NCBI GenBank assembly: GCA_930633525.1
Contig: CAKNFP010000001.1
Span: 3,967,501-4,031,500, forward strand
From: Hyphomicrobiales bacterium
Lineage (GTDB): Bacteria; Pseudomonadota; Alphaproteobacteria; Rhizobiales; Beijerinckiaceae
Reading direction: 5' to 3'
DNA: 64,000 nucleotides
Part shown: positions 30,532 through 42,362 of the stretch, in pieces
Numbering within the stretch: position 1 is the stretch's first letter
How the letters are laid out: each line of letters begins with the position of its first letter
Position numbers and translations under genes: made by a program
Notes under the pieces: model-generated
Told to the model about the DNA's origin: nothing
Seen by the model: only the letters and a program-made list of their open reading frames with translations
Databases searched by the model: none

Positions 30532-31353
30532 TCAGTAGCTGCGCATCAGAGGCTCATCAACAGCCGCATAGCTTGGGCCGCCGAGCATCCAGCGCAAGCC
30601 GATCTTGATGTCGTGCGAGCTCAGGTCCTTGAATTTCATCGGGTTATAGACCGAATTATAACCCGTGTAAGTGATCAGGTCACCCGACTCCGCATCGCCC
30701 AGATTGAGGTAGCGATAGGCCAGCTCGACGGTAAAATTCGGTGTCACCTCGTAGCCGAGACCGGCATAAAGTGCCCAGGCGAGGTTCCACTTCGACTTGT
30801 CACGACCGTAAGCAAGTCCCTGCGTTATGATATTGGTATCCGTGAATCCCGAGATCGTGTTGCGCGTCACGCCGATGCCCGCGCCAACGAAGGGGGTGAT
30901 GCCCGACCAGGTGCCAAGATCGAAATACGCATTGACCAGCGTCGTCCACTCCGTCTTGCCGCCGGAGTATTGGTCTGTCGCATAACCCGTCGAAAGATAG
31001 GGAGCCTCGTATATATCAAGACCCTTGAAGTTCGCTCTCGCGCGATATTCGGTCGTCAGGTCGGTTCTGAACCAGTTGTTGAACTTATAACCAACACCAA
31101 CACCGGCGAAGGGCGCGGCGTCAAAATTCTTGTTAACATTGACAACCGTTGTGCCCTGGTAGAGCACGTTGTCAAGCTTGTCGACCTGCTGGTTGCTGAA
31201 GCCGATATCGCCGCGCAGATACCATCCGCTCATGTCGAGTGGCACCGGAGGTGCTAGTGGGGGCGGCGGCGGCAATAGATCCGCTGCGAGACCAGTCCCC
31301 ATGGTCCCCGCAACAAAGCCGCCCACTAGGACGAGAGTTCTCATGCCACGCAT
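30532..31353 (-). CDS. Outer-membrane beta-barrel protein with proline-rich N terminus
   Basis: 273 residues: signal peptide ending GLAADL (cleavage near residue 24), then a proline run (PPPPPLAPP) that may act as a periplasmic spacer, then strands such as WYLRGDIGFSNQQ, FAGVGVGYKFNNWFRTDL, ITPFVGAGIGVTRN and FTVELAYRYLNLGDAESG, typical of small eight-stranded porin-like barrels. The C terminus lacks a terminal aromatic of the classical kind except Tyr. A second ATG three codons in (31344) is a possible start. A perfect CtrA-type box lies 80-95 bp upstream. Confidence 0.86.
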   Translation of the reverse strand: MRGMRTLVLVGGFVAGTMGTGLAADLLPPPPPLAPPVPLDMSGWYLRGDIGFSNQQVDKLDNVLYQGTTVVNVNKNFDAAPFAGVGVGYKFNNWFRTDLTTEYRARANFKGLDIYEAPYLSTGYATDQYSGGKTEWTTLVNAYFDLGTWSGITPFVGAGIGVTRNTISGFTDTNIITQGLAYGRDKSKWNLAWALYAGLGYEVTPNFTVELAYRYLNLGDAESGDLITYTGYNSVYNPMKFKDLSSHDIKIGLRWMLGGPSYAAVDEPLMRSY

Positions 31354-31757
31354 GAACGAAGTTCCTTCTTGTCAGGGAAGGGTCCGGTTGTGGAGCTCCC
31401 CACTGCACATGGAAGGACAGTCGCATAAAACTCTTAAACAGATCTTAACCTTAATACTTCACCATAATGAGTATTCAGCTTATCGTCTTTTCTTCACAGA
31501 CCAAGGGCGAGCGGGCTCATCCACGAGGTCGCCAGGAGCTCGCGGAGCGCTTTCTTGGCTAATGATCTGATTTCACTCTTTCTTTCAGCGACAGCGGAAG
31601 CGCTGCGAGGCGATCTCGAGAGCGCTGGGTTCCGCCCTCGGCAACTGGCCCGAACAAGATCGGCCTGGGCATCGACGATCCGCCCATCGCCAGAATTGCC
31701 AAAAATGGTTAAAAAAGCTGAGACCCGTTAACCTTGAGGCGTCCGGATTTTGGCGAA
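31354..31757. other. Intergenic region between glmM and the second barrel gene
   Basis: 404 bp. Contains the CtrA-type box at 31434-31449 and presumably the promoter for the barrel gene. The rest is without recognisable features; no terminator with T-run was found directly after glmM. Confidence 0.5.
31434..31449. promoter_or_regulatory. CtrA-type box TTAA-N7-TTAAC
   Basis: TTAA (31434-31437), seven bases, then TTAAC (31445-31449) is a perfect match to the full CtrA consensus of alphaproteobacteria. It lies 81-96 bp upstream of the barrel gene start at 31353, a usual place for activation or repression. Confidence 0.55.
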
Positions 31758-33110
31758 TCACGCCGCAGCAGCAGCGGCCCGCGTGAAAGCCTCGACGACC
31801 TCGTCGACGACACTCTCGACGAGAACGCGATCATCACCTTCACCCATCACGCGGATAAGTGGTTCGGTACCTGAAGGGCGAATGACCAGCCGCCCGCCCG
31901 AACCGAGCTTCTTGCGGGCAGCCTCCACGACCGGCCCGACCAGTTCTTCCGAGAGGACCTGGTCTCTGCGATAACGCACGTTCTTCAGGATTTGCGGCAA
32001 GCGCTCGAAGCACTGGCAGATCTCGCTGACCGGGCGGTCGCGTCCTTTGACCACGGCAAGAAGCTGGAGAGCCGCGACGAGCCCGTCGCCGGTTGTCGCG
32101 TGGTCCGGCATGATGATGTGGCCGGATTGCTCGCCACCGAGATTGTAGCCATCCTGACGCATACGCTCGAGCACGTAGCGATCACCCACCGCGGTACGGA
32201 TGAGATTGAGACCGAGCCCCTCAAGATAACGCTCAAGCCCGAGATTGGACATGATCGTCGCAACGATCCCCGGACGGGACAGGCGCCCGTCCTCCTTCCA
32301 GCTCGTGGCGATGGCGGCCATGAGGCTATCGCCATCCACGAGATGCCCCTTCTCGTCGACGATGATGACACGGTCAGCATCACCATCAAGCGCGATTCCA
32401 ATGTCGGCGCGCGTCTCGCGGACCTTGGCGATCAACGCGGATGGTGCGGTGGATCCCACATCACGGTTGATGTTGAAGCCATCCGGCTCGACGCCAATGG
32501 AAATCACATCCGCGCCAAGCTCCCACAGGGCTTCCGGCGCCACCTTGTAGGCCGCGCCGTTGGCGCAATCGACGACGATTCGCAGGCCGTCGAGATCAAG
32601 CTGGCGCGGCAGGGTACGCTTGGCGAATTCGATATAGCGCGCGTGCACGCTCTCAATACGCTTGGCACGGCCAAGGCTGTCGGGCTTTGAGAGGCGCAGC
32701 CGCAGATCGGCGTCGATCAGCCCCTCGATTTCTTGCTCCACGTCGTCGCTGAGCTTGTAGCCGTCGGGGCCGAACAGCTTGATGCCGTTGTCCTCATAAG
32801 GGTTGTGCGAGGCGGAGATCATGACGCCGAGATCGCACCGCATCGAGCGGGTGAGCATGGCGACCGCCGGCGTCGGCATCGGCCCGAGCAGCAGCACGTC
32901 CATGCCGACGGAGGTGAACCCCGCCACCAGCGCATATTCGATCATGTAGCCGGAAAGACGCGTATCCTTGCCGATGACGACACGGTGTCGATGTTCACCG
33001 CGCTGGAACAGAAGCCCCGCCGCCTGCCCGACCTTCAGGGCCAGCTCAGGCGTGATGACGGAATTGGCCAAGCCACGAATGCCATCCGTTCCGAAATACG
33101 CGCGTCTCAT
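31758..33110 (-). CDS. glmM: Phosphoglucosamine mutase
   Basis: Interconverts glucosamine-6-phosphate and glucosamine-1-phosphate on the way to UDP-GlcNAc for peptidoglycan and LPS. The 450-residue protein has the N-terminal YFGTDGIRG, the phosphoserine loop [17 protein letters not shown], the metal loop DGDADR and the C-terminal [12 protein letters not shown] phosphate-binding loop. The start at 33110 ([10 protein letters not shown]) is family-typical with AAGG upstream; a longer frame to 33272 is not conserved. ftsH is upstream with a terminator between. Confidence 0.97.
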   Translation of the reverse strand: MRRAYFGTDGIRGLANSVITPELALKVGQAAGLLFQRGEHRHRVVIGKDTRLSGYMIEYALVAGFTSVGMDVLLLGPMPTPAVAMLTRSMRCDLGVMISASHNPYEDNGIKLFGPDGYKLSDDVEQEIEGLIDADLRLRLSKPDSLGRAKRIESVHARYIEFAKRTLPRQLDLDGLRIVVDCANGAAYKVAPEALWELGADVISIGVEPDGFNINRDVGSTAPSALIAKVRETRADIGIALDGDADRVIIVDEKGHLVDGDSLMAAIATSWKEDGRLSRPGIVATIMSNLGLERYLEGLGLNLIRTAVGDRYVLERMRQDGYNLGGEQSGHIIMPDHATTGDGLVAALQLLAVVKGRDRPVSEICQCFERLPQILKNVRYRRDQVLSEELVGPVVEAARKKLGSGGRLVIRPSGTEPLIRVMGEGDDRVLVESVVDEVVEAFTRAAAAAA

Positions 33111-33334
33111 ATCGGCAGCCTTCTGCTTGTCCTCAGCGGGAGATTTCATCTCAAGGCGCGTTCTACGACTCTTGCGCGCCATCGCGACCTCCACAGCCCA
33201 TACCGCCCGAACTGTACGGATTCTGACGCTTATAGCAGCGTCGCCCGCCGACTGTGACCGAACTTCGTTCAAAAAATATGAGCGAATCTTTCAAGCCGGC
33301 CGATCTTCAGACCGGGGCCGTCCAGAAAGCAAAA

Positions 33335-33361
33335 CCTCCGCCGGCTTAGATCCGGCGGAGG
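33335..33361 (-). terminator. Intrinsic terminator of ftsH
   Basis: Perfect 10-bp stem (33335-33344 with 33352-33361), 7-base loop, followed on the minus strand by TTTTG. It lies 27 bp past the ftsH stop and separates ftsH from glmM. Confidence 0.9.
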
Positions 33362-33387
33362 TCAGAAGAGTCTATAGGAGGCTTCAA

Positions 33388-35310
<1,923 letters not shown>

Positions 35311-35375
35311 CGGATTAGGTCTTCCTCGTCACTCGGTGGCGGCGTTGTTGTCTGCGAATGCCGCCGTACGCGCTA

Positions 35376-35404
35376 ATCTAGGGCTCACAACCATACTTGC
35401 CAAG
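35376..35404 (-). promoter_or_regulatory. Putative ftsH promoter with overlapping sigma-70 and sigma-32 elements
   Basis: On the minus strand TTGGCA is separated by exactly 17 bp from TAGATT (sigma-70 like). The same positions read CTTGGCA, then 14 bp, then CCCTAGAT, resembling the sigma-32 consensus CTTGAAA / CCCCATnT. The predicted start would leave a leader of about 58 nt before the ftsH ATG at 35310. Confidence 0.45.
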
Positions 35405-35475
35405 GGAAGAGCCCGAGGAAGTTGGAATGGCGCCCGAAAATAGCCGGCGATTGTCCCAGAGACTCGCTCAAAAAG

Positions 35476-36564
35476 TCAAACATTCCGTATCTTTCCGCGC
35501 CGGCGTGGCCCTTCCCGCGTCAAGTGGATGTGACCACTCCGCATGAGCCGTACCACCGTACCCCCAAGGGTTCGTTTAAGCGTCTCCCCGCGCGCCCGCG
35601 CTAGCGAAAGCGCGTCTGTCAACGCTTCAAGACGCTCGAGGCGAAGGTCCTGCACGCCAGCCGAAGCCCCGGTAATGCCTGCGATCCCCCGTCGCAACAG
35701 GCGCAATTGCACCTCCTCCGGCTCCAGGAAAAAAGCTGGAGAAAACCGGCTCTCGGCCGTCGCCGCGCTGGGATCCACTAACGCGCAGCGAAGGGCCGCG
35801 CTGTCCGTCGCCTGGCCGATGGCATCCTCGGCACGTGCCGCCCGGCGGGCGAGCAAGGCCAGCCGCGCCGGCGTCAGGCCCAGGGCCTCCTGGGCACGCG
35901 CCTGCCCGCGCAACGCCCCACGCGCGAAGCGGGGATCACGATTGGAGGGATCGTCGATGGCAGATAGCCCCACCGCCTTCACCAGCGTCACAAGCCGCGC
36001 CTTGGGCAGGCCAAGGAGAGGCCGCGCGAGAATGAGGCCCGCGGCGAGACGGGTTGCGGGACGCATGGCCGCCAAGCCACCGATGCCGCTCCCCCGCGCG
36101 AGGCGCAACAGAACGGTTTCAGCCTGATCATCCGCATGATGCGCCGTTACCAGATGCGTCGCGCCGGCATCCCGGGCGGCGATCTCCAGGAGGCGATAGC
36201 GCGCGGCGCGGGCCGCCTCATGGATGCCCGTCGTGGGCTTCGGGCCTTCCCAGCGCAGATCGCGGTGAGCGATACCAAGGCGGGTGCAGAGCGCGGCGAC
36301 AGCCGCGACCTCCTCCGCACTCTCCGGCCGGAGTGCATGGTCGACACTGGCAACGGTGATAGGCGGAGCCGCGACGAGAGCCCGCCAACGCCATGCCAGC
36401 ATGAGCAGACCGAGTGAATCCGGGCCACCGGATACCGCAAGGACAAGGCCCTTGGCCTCGCCGAGCGGAGCAAGCAGTGCGAGGACTTCGCTGTCAGGGA
36501 AACCTGGCAAGGGTCTGTCCAGCTCGGGTCTGGAAACCCACCCGAGCGCGCCGCCCCTCAGCAC
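35476..36564 (-). CDS. tilS: tRNA(Ile)-lysidine synthase
   Basis: Modifies C34 of the tRNA-Ile CAU anticodon to lysidine, so that it reads AUA. The protein has the N-type PP-loop AVSGGPDSLGLL, ASVDHALRPES and TAHHADDQAETVLLRLARGS, all diagnostic of TilS. I used the GTG at 36564, 14 bp after the cpoB stop, giving 362 residues. In-frame ATGs further upstream (36633, 36702) would overlap cpoB by at least 55 bp and add a non-conserved leader. No strong ribosome site precedes the GTG, so the start is uncertain. Confidence 0.9.
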   Translation of the reverse strand: MLRGGALGWVSRPELDRPLPGFPDSEVLALLAPLGEAKGLVLAVSGGPDSLGLLMLAWRWRALVAAPPITVASVDHALRPESAEEVAAVAALCTRLGIAHRDLRWEGPKPTTGIHEAARAARYRLLEIAARDAGATHLVTAHHADDQAETVLLRLARGSGIGGLAAMRPATRLAAGLILARPLLGLPKARLVTLVKAVGLSAIDDPSNRDPRFARGALRGQARAQEALGLTPARLALLARRAARAEDAIGQATDSAALRCALVDPSAATAESRFSPAFFLEPEEVQLRLLRRGIAGITGASAGVQDLRLERLEALTDALSLARARGETLKRTLGGTVVRLMRSGHIHLTREGPRRRGKIRNV

Positions 36565-36577
36565 TTTGGCCGGCGTC

Positions 36578-37477
36578 TCAGGAACATTTGACGCGTGCAC
36601 GCTCCCGCGCAACGTTCTGGCGGACATTGGCATCAGCCTGAGGGTATTTGCGGCCGACTTCGGCAAGCGTTGCGCAGGCCTGGTCGCGAGCGCCGAGGGC
36701 ATTCAGCGATACCGCGAGTTTCACCATGCCGGCAGGGGCACGGGTACTCTTGCCGTACTCCGTCGTCACCTTGAGATATTGTTCGGCAGCCTCGCGATAG
36801 CGACCACGGGAGAGATAGCTTTCTCCGAGCAGATAGGTCGCGTCCGGGACGAGCCGATCGCGCGGGTGTGACTGCAGAAACTGGCGAAAGCCCATTTCCG
36901 CGCTTTCATAGTCCTTGCGCTGCAGCAGCGAGACCGCCGTCTCATACTGCGTGCGCGGATCATCCGTCGTCGTCGCGGCGACGCTCATCCGCGGTGGTGG
37001 CGCCGGGGCAATCCGGCCAACACTCGACAGGTCGAGAGGCGCGTCCGGGCGATCGCCGGATCCGGCTTCGTCAATAATGGCTATGCCGCCGGTCGCATCG
37101 GGATCCGCGGCGGCAAGGTTGGACTGGCCCTGCCCAAGCGGTCGCGGGGCGCCGGGCTGTCCAGACTGGGTCGAGGGATCGAAGGCATCGCTGCGCTTCT
37201 GCGGCGGCCGTTGCGGCGCCGGGCTGCTGCCGCCCTTCCCGCCGATCTCCTGGAAGCGGAAGTCCACATCTTCCTGGAACTTGCGCGTCTGGTCCTGCAG
37301 GCGGCGGTTCTCGAACTGAAGCTGCTCCACGCGGCCGGAGAGCTCACGGACCTGCCCCTCAAGCCGTTGCAAGCGGACGAACATTTCGGACGCGTCCTGG
37401 GCCCGTGCCTCGACGCCAGCCAAAAGTGCCATTCCGCAAACGGTCAGGAGCAAAAGCGAACGCTGAACTCTGATCAT
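36578..37477 (-). CDS. cpoB: Cell division coordinator CpoB (YbgF), Tol-Pal associated
   Basis: 299-residue periplasmic protein: signal peptide ending VEARAQDA (about residue 26), a coiled coil (about 30-80, LQRLEGQVRELSGRVEQL), a Pro/Gly/Ser-rich linker, and C-terminal TPR-like repeats (YETAVSLLQRKDYESAEMGF, YLLGESYLSRGRYREAAEQY). CpoB links outer-membrane constriction by Tol-Pal to peptidoglycan synthesis. It is the last gene of tolQRAB-pal-cpoB, with tilS 14 bp behind it. Confidence 0.93.
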   Translation of the reverse strand: MIRVQRSLLLLTVCGMALLAGVEARAQDASEMFVRLQRLEGQVRELSGRVEQLQFENRRLQDQTRKFQEDVDFRFQEIGGKGGSSPAPQRPPQKRSDAFDPSTQSGQPGAPRPLGQGQSNLAAADPDATGGIAIIDEAGSGDRPDAPLDLSSVGRIAPAPPPRMSVAATTTDDPRTQYETAVSLLQRKDYESAEMGFRQFLQSHPRDRLVPDATYLLGESYLSRGRYREAAEQYLKVTTEYGKSTRAPAGMVKLAVSLNALGARDQACATLAEVGRKYPQADANVRQNVARERARVKCS

Positions 37478-37723
37478 GAACCGCCCTTAAGATAAATTCC
37501 TCAAGCGAGCAGTGCCTCTTCGCGGGCCAACGTCAATTCACGTCATCGCGGTCGAGACACTGCGATACCCGCGAACGTCCCGTGCCGCGTCTGGAGGCTA
37601 GGCCCATGACACGCACACGGGCCGGAATCCAGCCCGCTCTTTGGGGCTTCTACCATAGTGTGCGCGCGATGACCACGGGACCTGAGGGCCAATCGGCCCC
37701 GCAGGCCAAGGGGTACCAAGCGA

Positions 37724-38254
37724 TCAGGCGCCAGCGCCGTCGAGGACCGTCACGACGCGACGATTTTGCGACCAGCAGGAGATGTCGTCGCACACCGCGA
37801 CCGGCCGCTCCTTGCCATAGGAGATCGTGCGCATGCGCGAGGCGGCAATACCACGCGAGGCCAGGTAGTCACGCACCGTCTGCGCACGGCGGGCGCCGAG
37901 CGAGAAGTTGTATTCACGCGTGCCGCGCTCGTCGGCATGCCCTTCAACGACGAAGGTATAGCGCGGATACTGTTGCAGCCACTGGGCCTGCTTGTTGAGC
38001 GTAGCAACGGCGGTCGGCGTCAGGTCGCTCGAATCCGTCTCGAAGAACACGCGATCACCGACGTTGACGACGAAGTCCTGCGTCGAGCCAGGCGTGCTCG
38101 CACCGCCGGCGCCGTACCCTCCAGTGCCACCAGCGCCGCCGGCCCCACCGAGCCCCGCCTGGTTGGCGTCCTTGGCGCAGGCGGCCATGGCGAGCGTTGC
38201 AACAAAGACCGCTGCCAGCTTCAGGCCGCGCGGGGAACAAGTGAGAGACAGCAT
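37724..38254 (-). CDS. pal: Peptidoglycan-associated lipoprotein Pal
   Basis: 176 residues. Signal peptide with lipobox LAMAAC (Cys near residue 27), a short Gly-rich linker, then an OmpA-like domain with VFFETDSSDLTP, VEGHADERGTREYN, the LGARRAQTVRDYL helix and QNRRVV for diaminopimelate contact. Pal anchors the outer membrane to peptidoglycan and binds TolB. The start at 38254 (MLSLTC) yields a proper signal peptide; the frame upstream to 38293 does not. Confidence 0.96.
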   Translation of the reverse strand: MLSLTCSPRGLKLAAVFVATLAMAACAKDANQAGLGGAGGAGGTGGYGAGGASTPGSTQDFVVNVGDRVFFETDSSDLTPTAVATLNKQAQWLQQYPRYTFVVEGHADERGTREYNFSLGARRAQTVRDYLASRGIAASRMRTISYGKERPVAVCDDISCWSQNRRVVTVLDGAGA

Positions 38255-38513
38255 CGGATCACTCCAGAACGACGGCTTGTGCTGCGGCTCCACTCGCCTG
38301 CGTCCTTTGCCTGAAACATCTGGCAGGAGGACACCGGACGAAATAAGCCGCTCGGTTTGTTACAATTCATGATCCGTCAACCTTGACGGGTCCTTGACGC
38401 GGCGAGCCACTGGCTCGTTTCAAAACCAAAAGACTAAAGAGGGTTAACGGCTCGTGAAGACCGGCCTCGACCGGTCGGCGCCCGAAGCGAGCGCCGGGTC
38501 ATAGAACCGCGCG

Positions 38514-39989
38514 TCAGCGAATTTCTGTCAGAATGGATGACCAGGCTGGGTCGGACGCGAAGGACGGCGTCGGCACCGGCACTTCGACACGGCCGGTGAT
38601 GTCGACCATGAAGATGCGGCCGCCATTGGCGCCGCCACCGTCACGCCACAACATCAGGAACTGGCCGTTGGGCGCCCATGTCGGACCCTCGTTATGGAAG
38701 CCTTCCGTCAGCATGCGTTCGCCGGAGCCATCCGGCTTCATGATGCCGATGCCGAAACGGCCACCCCCTTGACGCGTGAAGGCGATATAGTCGCCGCGCG
38801 GCGACCAGACCGGCTGGCCATAGGTGCCCTGACCGAAGGAGATGCGACGCGCTTCTCCGCCAGACGCCGGCATGACGTAGAGCTGCGGCTGTCCGCCACG
38901 GTCCGACTCGAAAACGATCTGCGAGCCGTCCGGCGAGAAGGATGGGCTCGTGTCGATGGCATTGGTCGACGTCAACCGGGTGGTCGTCCGCGAGCGCATG
39001 TCCATCACATAGATATTGGCGTTACCGCCCTGCTGCAGGCTGAGCAGAAGCTTGCTTCCATCCGGCGAAAACCGCGGGCTCGAGGTCATATCGGGAAAAT
39101 TGCCGACCATCTCGCGCTGATTCGTGTCGAGATTGAGCAACTGGATATGCGGTTGGGAACCACGACGCTGGGCCATATAGGCGATTTCGGAGCTCGTCGG
39201 CGAAAAGCGCGGCGTCACGACAAGATCCTCACCGCGCGTCAGGAAGCGGACATTGGCGCCATCCTGGTCCATGACCGCCAGACGCTTGCGGCGCGTCTCC
39301 TTCGGGCCTGATTCGTCCACGAAGACGATCTTCGTGTCGAACATGCCCTTGAGCCCGGTCAGCCGCGTGAACACCGCATCCGAGATGATATGCGCGATGC
39401 GGCGCCAGTTGCCGGGATCGGTGAAATACTGCTGGCCGGTGAGTTGCTGCCCGGCGGGCACATCCCACAGGCGGAACTCCACCTTGAGGCGGCCGGACCC
39501 TTCACGCGTGACACGGCCGGTCACAAGGCCTTGAATGTTCAAGGCCTGCCACTGCTGGAACTGCGGCACGGCATCGAATCCGGCCATGCCGGCTGGCATG
39601 TTCTGGCGGTCGAGCGGGACGAAATAGCCGCAGCGCTTGAGATTGGCGGAAATCACCCCGGCGATCTTCGCGCCGAGGTCGCCATCACCGGCAAAATCGG
39701 TGATCGCCACCGGCAGCGGTTCGAAATTAGCACGATCGAGCCTGATGGTGATTTCGGCGTGGGCCGGCTGCACCACCGCGGTGGCGATGAAGGCGGCTGC
39801 GCCGATGGCGACCCCTCGCAAAACGAATAGTCTTCCGGTCGCCAGCCCCCGCCGACCGCGTCGCAACAGACGCCAGAGAAGTGGCGCAGCATCGCTGACG
39901 GTGCGGCGAAGAAGATTGCGACCGGGAAAACCGGTATCGATGGCGACACCTCGTCCGGGCATCGGAGAGAGAAAGGAGGAAATGCTCAT
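38514..39989 (-). CDS. tolB: Tol-Pal system protein TolB
   Basis: Periplasmic beta-propeller that links Pal with TolA. The 491 residues contain a signal-like hydrophobic stretch unusually late (about residues 58-78, ending QPAHAE), the N-terminal domain starting [18 protein letters not shown], and five WD40-like PD repeats (for example [44 protein letters not shown]). The ATG at 39989 overlaps the tolA stop (TGATG), which favours coupled translation but leaves a long leader before the signal peptide; a later start is possible. Confidence 0.95.
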   Translation of the reverse strand: MSISSFLSPMPGRGVAIDTGFPGRNLLRRTVSDAAPLLWRLLRRGRRGLATGRLFVLRGVAIGAAAFIATAVVQPAHAEITIRLDRANFEPLPVAITDFAGDGDLGAKIAGVISANLKRCGYFVPLDRQNMPAGMAGFDAVPQFQQWQALNIQGLVTGRVTREGSGRLKVEFRLWDVPAGQQLTGQQYFTDPGNWRRIAHIISDAVFTRLTGLKGMFDTKIVFVDESGPKETRRKRLAVMDQDGANVRFLTRGEDLVVTPRFSPTSSEIAYMAQRRGSQPHIQLLNLDTNQREMVGNFPDMTSSPRFSPDGSKLLLSLQQGGNANIYVMDMRSRTTTRLTSTNAIDTSPSFSPDGSQIVFESDRGGQPQLYVMPASGGEARRISFGQGTYGQPVWSPRGDYIAFTRQGGGRFGIGIMKPDGSGERMLTEGFHNEGPTWAPNGQFLMLWRDGGGANGGRIFMVDITGRVEVPVPTPSFASDPAWSSILTEIR

Positions 39990-41164
39990 CAGCCTAAGAA
40001 GTCCTGAGGGTCGGCGACGATATTGAGGTCGCGCCAGTCATTCATGAATGGCGCATACTGGGCGGGAATATGATAGGGCGCGCAACGCAGGATGGCCCGG
40101 CGCAAGCTCTCGGCATAAGAGCGAAAGCCTGGATCGTCCGAAGAATTGGCCACCTTGGGCGAAGCTGCCAGCGAACCGTCCGCGCTCAGTTCAACGCGCA
40201 CGATGGGCGGTGTCTTCACCTGATCAATCCCAGGCGGCGCCGCGAAGCAGCGCTGGATCTGCTCCTTGAGCAATCGGCCGATCGCGTCCTTCTGGGCCAT
40301 CGAGAGCTTCGGCGCGTTGGTGTTGCTCGTACCCGCTCCCGTGCGCGTGCCGGCGGACGCCGTGCGGCTCACCTCACGGCCGGTCGAGGCGGCGTTCTGC
40401 GCCTTGTCCTTGCTCTGCAGCAGCTTCTGGATGTCGCTCGGGTTGAACTTGCTGCTCTCTTGCTCGGCAGGCTTCGAGGGCTGGGGCTTGGCTTTCGTCT
40501 CGCTGCTCTCGATGAGCTTGGCAAGATCCTGCTTTTTCGGCTCGGGCTTCTGGGGTTCAGGCTTCTTGGGCTCGGGCTTCGGCGCCTCGACCTTCTTGGG
40601 TTCAGGCTTCGGCGGCTCCGGCTTTGTCTCGGCCTGCTTCGGCGGTTCCGGCCGCTTCGGCGGTTCGGGCTTCGGCTCAGCCTGCTTCACGGGCTCCGGC
40701 TTTGGCGGCTCAACCTTCACTGGCTCGGGCTCGGGCTTAGGCGTTGGCTTCGGCGGCTCGACCTTGGGCGGCTCGGGCTTCGGCTCGACCTTTGCCTGCT
40801 GCGGAGGCGGCGGTGTCTCGGCGACATTGGGGTCCGGCAAGACCTGCGGCCGCGCAGGCGGCGCGGGAACATCGCGCGCGGCCTCGCCCGGCACGGGCTT
40901 CTCCTCAGCCACCTCGGCGACCTTGTCGGCGCGAGGCTTGGGATCGGGCTTGACTTCCTTCGCGGATTTATCGCCCCGCATCATGGCGCCGAATTCACTC
41001 GCGGACATGAGTTCGACCGCGACCGACTCCTGCTGGTCCGCGAAGGGAGCAGCCGCCGAGAAGGCGACCAATCCGGCGACGAGAATCGCCGCGTGCCCGG
41101 TGCTTGATGCGACAAGCCCAGGTTCACGCTTCACAAAACTGAGGATGGCCGATTTCACAGTCAC
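39989..41164 (-). CDS. tolA: Tol-Pal system protein TolA
   Basis: 391 residues: an N-terminal membrane anchor (about 22-42, [20 protein letters not shown]), a very long Pro/Lys/Glu-rich middle (about 75-240, repeats such as [17 protein letters not shown]) spanning the periplasm, a Ser/Thr/Asn linker, and a C-terminal domain of about 110 residues with [20 protein letters not shown] and [16 protein letters not shown], typical of TolA/TonB folds. It connects the TolQR motor to TolB/Pal. tolR is 4 bp upstream and tolB overlaps its stop. Confidence 0.94.
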   Translation of the reverse strand: MTVKSAILSFVKREPGLVASSTGHAAILVAGLVAFSAAAPFADQQESVAVELMSASEFGAMMRGDKSAKEVKPDPKPRADKVAEVAEEKPVPGEAARDVPAPPARPQVLPDPNVAETPPPPQQAKVEPKPEPPKVEPPKPTPKPEPEPVKVEPPKPEPVKQAEPKPEPPKRPEPPKQAETKPEPPKPEPKKVEAPKPEPKKPEPQKPEPKKQDLAKLIESSETKAKPQPSKPAEQESSKFNPSDIQKLLQSKDKAQNAASTGREVSRTASAGTRTGAGTSNTNAPKLSMAQKDAIGRLLKEQIQRCFAAPPGIDQVKTPPIVRVELSADGSLAASPKVANSSDDPGFRSYAESLRRAILRCAPYHIPAQYAPFMNDWRDLNIVADPQDFLG

Positions 41165-41168
41165 GATA

Positions 41169-41621
41169 TCAGCTTTGCTGGTCCGGTTCGGTGATAAGGG
41201 CGACTTTCTTGAAGCCCGCAGCCGTGATCAACGACATGATCTCGGCGACGCGGCCGTAGTTCACGTTCTTGGCGCCACGCACATAGATGCGCTGCTCCAT
41301 TCCCTCCTGGGCCCGCGCCTGGAGGCGTGACACCACATCGGAAGGTTGGACCTCGTCCTCGTTGAGATAGACGCGGCCCTCGGCATTGATCGACACCGTC
41401 AGCGGCTTCTGGTCGACATTGATCGGCTTGGCCGAGGTTTGCGGCAGATCCAGCGGCACGCCGGCGGTCAGTAGCGGTGCGGCCACCATGAAGATGATCA
41501 GCAACACGAGCATGACGTCGATAAACGGCGTCATGTTGATGTCGGCTATGGCCGCGTGCTTGCGGCGACGCCTGCGCCGTCCGCCACCACCGCCCGCCGA
41601 TGCTCCGAGAGACATGCCCAT
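41169..41621 (-). CDS. tolR: Tol-Pal system protein TolR (ExbD family)
   Basis: 150 residues. An Arg/Lys-rich cytoplasmic N terminus with glycine run, one membrane segment (about 30-52) containing the proton-channel Asp in MTPFIDVMLVLLIIFMV, and a periplasmic domain with VYLNEDEVQPSDVVSRL and IYVRGAKNVNYGRVAEIM. It forms the stator motor with TolQ. Spacing is 24 bp after tolQ and 4 bp before tolA. Confidence 0.96.
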   Translation of the reverse strand: MGMSLGASAGGGGGRRRRRRKHAAIADINMTPFIDVMLVLLIIFMVAAPLLTAGVPLDLPQTSAKPINVDQKPLTVSINAEGRVYLNEDEVQPSDVVSRLQARAQEGMEQRIYVRGAKNVNYGRVAEIMSLITAAGFKKVALITEPDQQS

Positions 41622-41645
41622 GCTGTCCGCTCCCCGTGCCCGCCG

Positions 41646-42362
41646 TCAGGCGGCAACCCGTTCGTCGATCTGCCGCGACAGGATGGCAGAGAACTCATCC
41701 GCGAAAGTCTCCATGCGCCCTTGCGCCTTGGCGGCCTCCGCCTGCAGCTTGTTGTAGGCGATGACAGCCGGAATGGCGGCGAACAGGCCGATGGCCGTCG
41801 CGAACAACGCCTCCGCGATGCCCGGTGCGACGACCGCGAGACTCGTATTCTTGGATGCGGCAATCGACTGGAACGCCGTCATGATGCCCCAGACCGTGCC
41901 GAAAAGACCGATGAACGGCGCCGACGACCCGACGGTGGCCAGAACAAGCAGGCGTGATTCAAGACGCGCGGTTTCACGCTGGATGGCGACGTCGAGCACC
42001 TTGTCGATACGCTGGGAGAGGCTCGCCATCGAGCGGCCGCCCCCTTCGAACGAGCGCTTCCATTCCCGCATCGCGGCGGTAAACAGAGTCGCCAGCCCTT
42101 GGGTCGGGCGGTTATGCAGGGAGCGATAGAGCTCCTCCAGCGACTGCCCCGACCAGAACACTTCCTCGAAGCGGTCCATCGCACGCTTGGTTCGCGCAAA
42201 GAGGAGCGATTTATCGACGACGATGGCCCAGCACCACACCGACGCGGCGATGAGTCCCAGCATCACCAGTTTGACAACGATGTGCGCCTGCCAGAACAAC
42301 TCCAGCAGCGAACCACCACCCGCATGGGGCAGAGCCGCCTGGGTAACCTCGGCCGGATTCAT
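41646..42362 (-). CDS. tolQ: Tol-Pal system protein TolQ
   Basis: 238 residues with three membrane segments (about 26-46, 136-158, 171-193). Signature stretches are LLVLATVGSSAPFIGLFGTV and VAPGIAEALFATAIGLFAAI, typical of TolQ/ExbB. With TolR it harvests proton-motive force to energise TolA. It is the first gene of tolQRAB. The thioesterase gene ybgC is 316 bp upstream on the same strand. Confidence 0.96.
   Translation of the reverse strand: MNPAEVTQAALPHAGGGSLLELFWQAHIVVKLVMLGLIAASVWCWAIVVDKSLLFARTKRAMDRFEEVFWSGQSLEELYRSLHNRPTQGLATLFTAAMREWKRSFEGGGRSMASLSQRIDKVLDVAIQRETARLESRLLVLATVGSSAPFIGLFGTVWGIMTAFQSIAASKNTSLAVVAPGIAEALFATAIGLFAAIPAVIAYNKLQAEAAKAQGRMETFADEFSAILSRQIDERVAA

Noticed and set aside
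40480..40840. Short repeats in tolA resembling an array
   Set aside because: They encode the Pro/Lys/Glu repeats of the TolA periplasmic rod; there are no unique spacers, so this is not a CRISPR array.
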